NCBI GenBank assembly: GCA_004144935.1 | Contig: SDZP01000256.1 | Coordinates: 1 to 5,270, forward strand | Reading direction: 5' to 3' | From: Caulobacteraceae bacterium | Lineage (GTDB): Bacteria; Pseudomonadota; Alphaproteobacteria; Caulobacterales; Caulobacteraceae | DNA length: 5,270 bases | Shown here: piece after piece, positions 4,817-5,270 of the stretch | Layout of the letters: every line of letters starts with the position of its first letter | Position numbering within the stretch: the stretch's first letter is position 1 | Position numbers and translations under genes: made by a program | Notes under the pieces: generated by a model | Database searches by the model: none | Seen by the model: the letters and a program-made list of their open reading frames with translations, nothing else | Told to the model about the DNA's origin: nothing

Positions 4817-5270
4817 CTAGCCGACCTTGCCGCAGGCCGACGCCTGCTGGCAGGCGCCGTCCATCACGCAGAGGGTCGAGCCCTGCAGCGGCACGTCCTG
4901 CTGGCCCTGCGGTCCGATGAAGGCGATGCAGATCTGGCCGAAGCCGACGTTGTCCTGTTGCCACTGGGGCTGCATGGCGCGCATCGGGCCGTACTGGGAC
5001 TGCATCTTCTTGAACGGGCCGACGCCGCCGCTTTCGATCTGGTTGCTGTTCTGCCGCATGAAGCCGACCTGCCCGGCCCCGTTGTCCCAACCGCCGTTCG
5101 GCAGCATCACCACCCCGCCGATGGGGCCGCTGTTGATGGGCAGGATGAAGGGGATGCCGAAGGAGCCGTCGTTCGAGCGCTGGACGCTGAGGGTCGGCAG
5201 TTGTCCGGCGGGAGGCGCGAGGGTCGGCGGCACGCCGCCACCGTTGTTCGGATTGGGGTTAGGGTTAGGG
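4817..5270 (-). CDS. Gene A: Cys-rich C-terminal-domain protein, 5' partial (paralogue 1 of 4)
   Basis: I do not recognise a named family. The frame is open to the right edge, so the true start lies outside the window; the GTG at 5233 is an internal Val codon. About 150 residues are visible. They begin with a Pro-Asn repeat (PNPNPNPNN) and a Gly run, which look like the end of a flexible linker, followed by a compact domain starting near LPTL. Motifs shared with genes B-D are a G-V-V-M-L-P-x-G-G-W strand-like segment, YGPMRAMQPQW, CIAFI, and the tail CVMDGACQQASACGKVG. The four cysteines have C-x19-C-x5-C-x5-C spacing, with the first codon at 4928-4930 and the next at 4868-4870. By analogy with B-D, the missing N-terminus probably holds a membrane helix, which would place this domain in the periplasm. 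Gene C is its closest relative here: 35 of the last 63 aligned residues are identical by my hand count. Gene B starts 17 bp downstream. Confidence 0.85.
   Translation of the reverse strand, partial: PNPNPNPNNGGGVPPTLAPPAGQLPTLSVQRSNDGSFGIPFILPINSGPIGGVVMLPNGGWDNGAGQVGFMRQNSNQIESGGVGPFKKMQSQYGPMRAMQPQWQQDNVGFGQICIAFIGPQGQQDVPLQGSTLCVMDGACQQASACGKVG
5249..5269 (-). repeat. Short Pro-Asn codon repeat in gene A linker
   Basis: Minus-strand codons cct-aac-cct-aac-ccc-aat-ccg encode alternating Pro and Asn within gene A's linker, continuing towards the edge. The plus strand contains two TTAGGG units at 5259-5270. The repeat is in frame with gene A and is best explained as a flexible, length-variable linker; it may extend beyond the window. 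Confidence 0.7.

Noticed and set aside
4800..5090. Longer upstream start for gene B in the same frame
   Set aside because: The added 97 residues read through gene A in another frame and are Arg-rich without structure. The ATG at 4799 has a strong ribosome binding site and gives the family's anchor architecture.
5255..5270. Telomere or chromosome-end sequence
   Set aside because: Only two TTAGGG units are present, and they fall in frame within gene A's linker in otherwise typical bacterial coding DNA.
1..5270. CRISPR array, tRNA/rRNA genes, insertion sequence or rho-independent terminator
   Set aside because: No direct-repeat/spacer pattern, transposase-like protein, inverted terminal repeats, RNA-gene signature or hairpin followed by a T-run was seen; nearly every base is coding and the gaps between genes are 24 bp or shorter.
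4817..5270. Invasion-associated locus B (IalB)-like identity for genes A-D
   Set aside because: IalB-like proteins are also small alphaproteobacterial envelope proteins with cysteines, but the motifs and cysteine spacing I recall for them do not match the C-x19-C-x5-C-x5-C pattern here.

Overview
This is a GC-rich window in which every supportable gene lies on the minus strand. It reads right to left as one compact, apparently polycistronic unit of six genes, the first and last cut by the window edges. The base composition, the GC-rich third codon positions, the Ala/Pro/Gly-rich proteins and the tight gene packing suggest a high-GC proteobacterium. An alphaproteobacterium, possibly of the Caulobacterales type, is my best guess, but no diagnostic marker gene is present.

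Layout in transcription order: gene A (5270 down to 4817, 5' end outside the window), gene B (4799-4113), gene C (4116-3289), gene D (3264-2407), gene E (2410-1259) and gene F (1250 down to 1, 3' end outside the window). The spacings are 17 bp (A/B), a 4-base ATGA overlap (B/C), 24 bp (C/D), a second ATGA overlap (D/E) and 8 bp (E/F). No internal terminator or promoter is evident, so the genes are probably co-transcribed and partly translationally coupled.

Genes A-D are diverged tandem paralogues of a family I do not recognise. Where the N-terminus is visible (B, C, D) it is a short cytoplasmic tail ending in a Trp-Lys/Arg-x-Pro motif, then one membrane helix, then a Pro/Gln-rich linker. All four end in a small domain with four cysteines at identical spacing, C-x19-C-x5-C-x5-C, so the domain is predicted to be periplasmic. 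Gene E is also a predicted single-pass N-in/C-out protein. It joins an N-terminal helical domain, a Tyr/Pro/Gln-rich segment, one membrane helix and a periplasmic rhodanese-like domain with two cysteines in the active-site loop (C-x4-C-W). Gene F is a long beta-helix-like repeat protein resembling the family commonly labelled 'membrane-associated oxidoreductase', a label with little functional support.

Taken together, the window looks like an undescribed cell-envelope module: several membrane-anchored Cys-rich domains, an anchored rhodanese or thiol-exchange protein, and a repeat scaffold. That the rhodanese domain acts on the cysteines of A-D is a hypothesis from co-occurrence and topology, not something the sequence proves.
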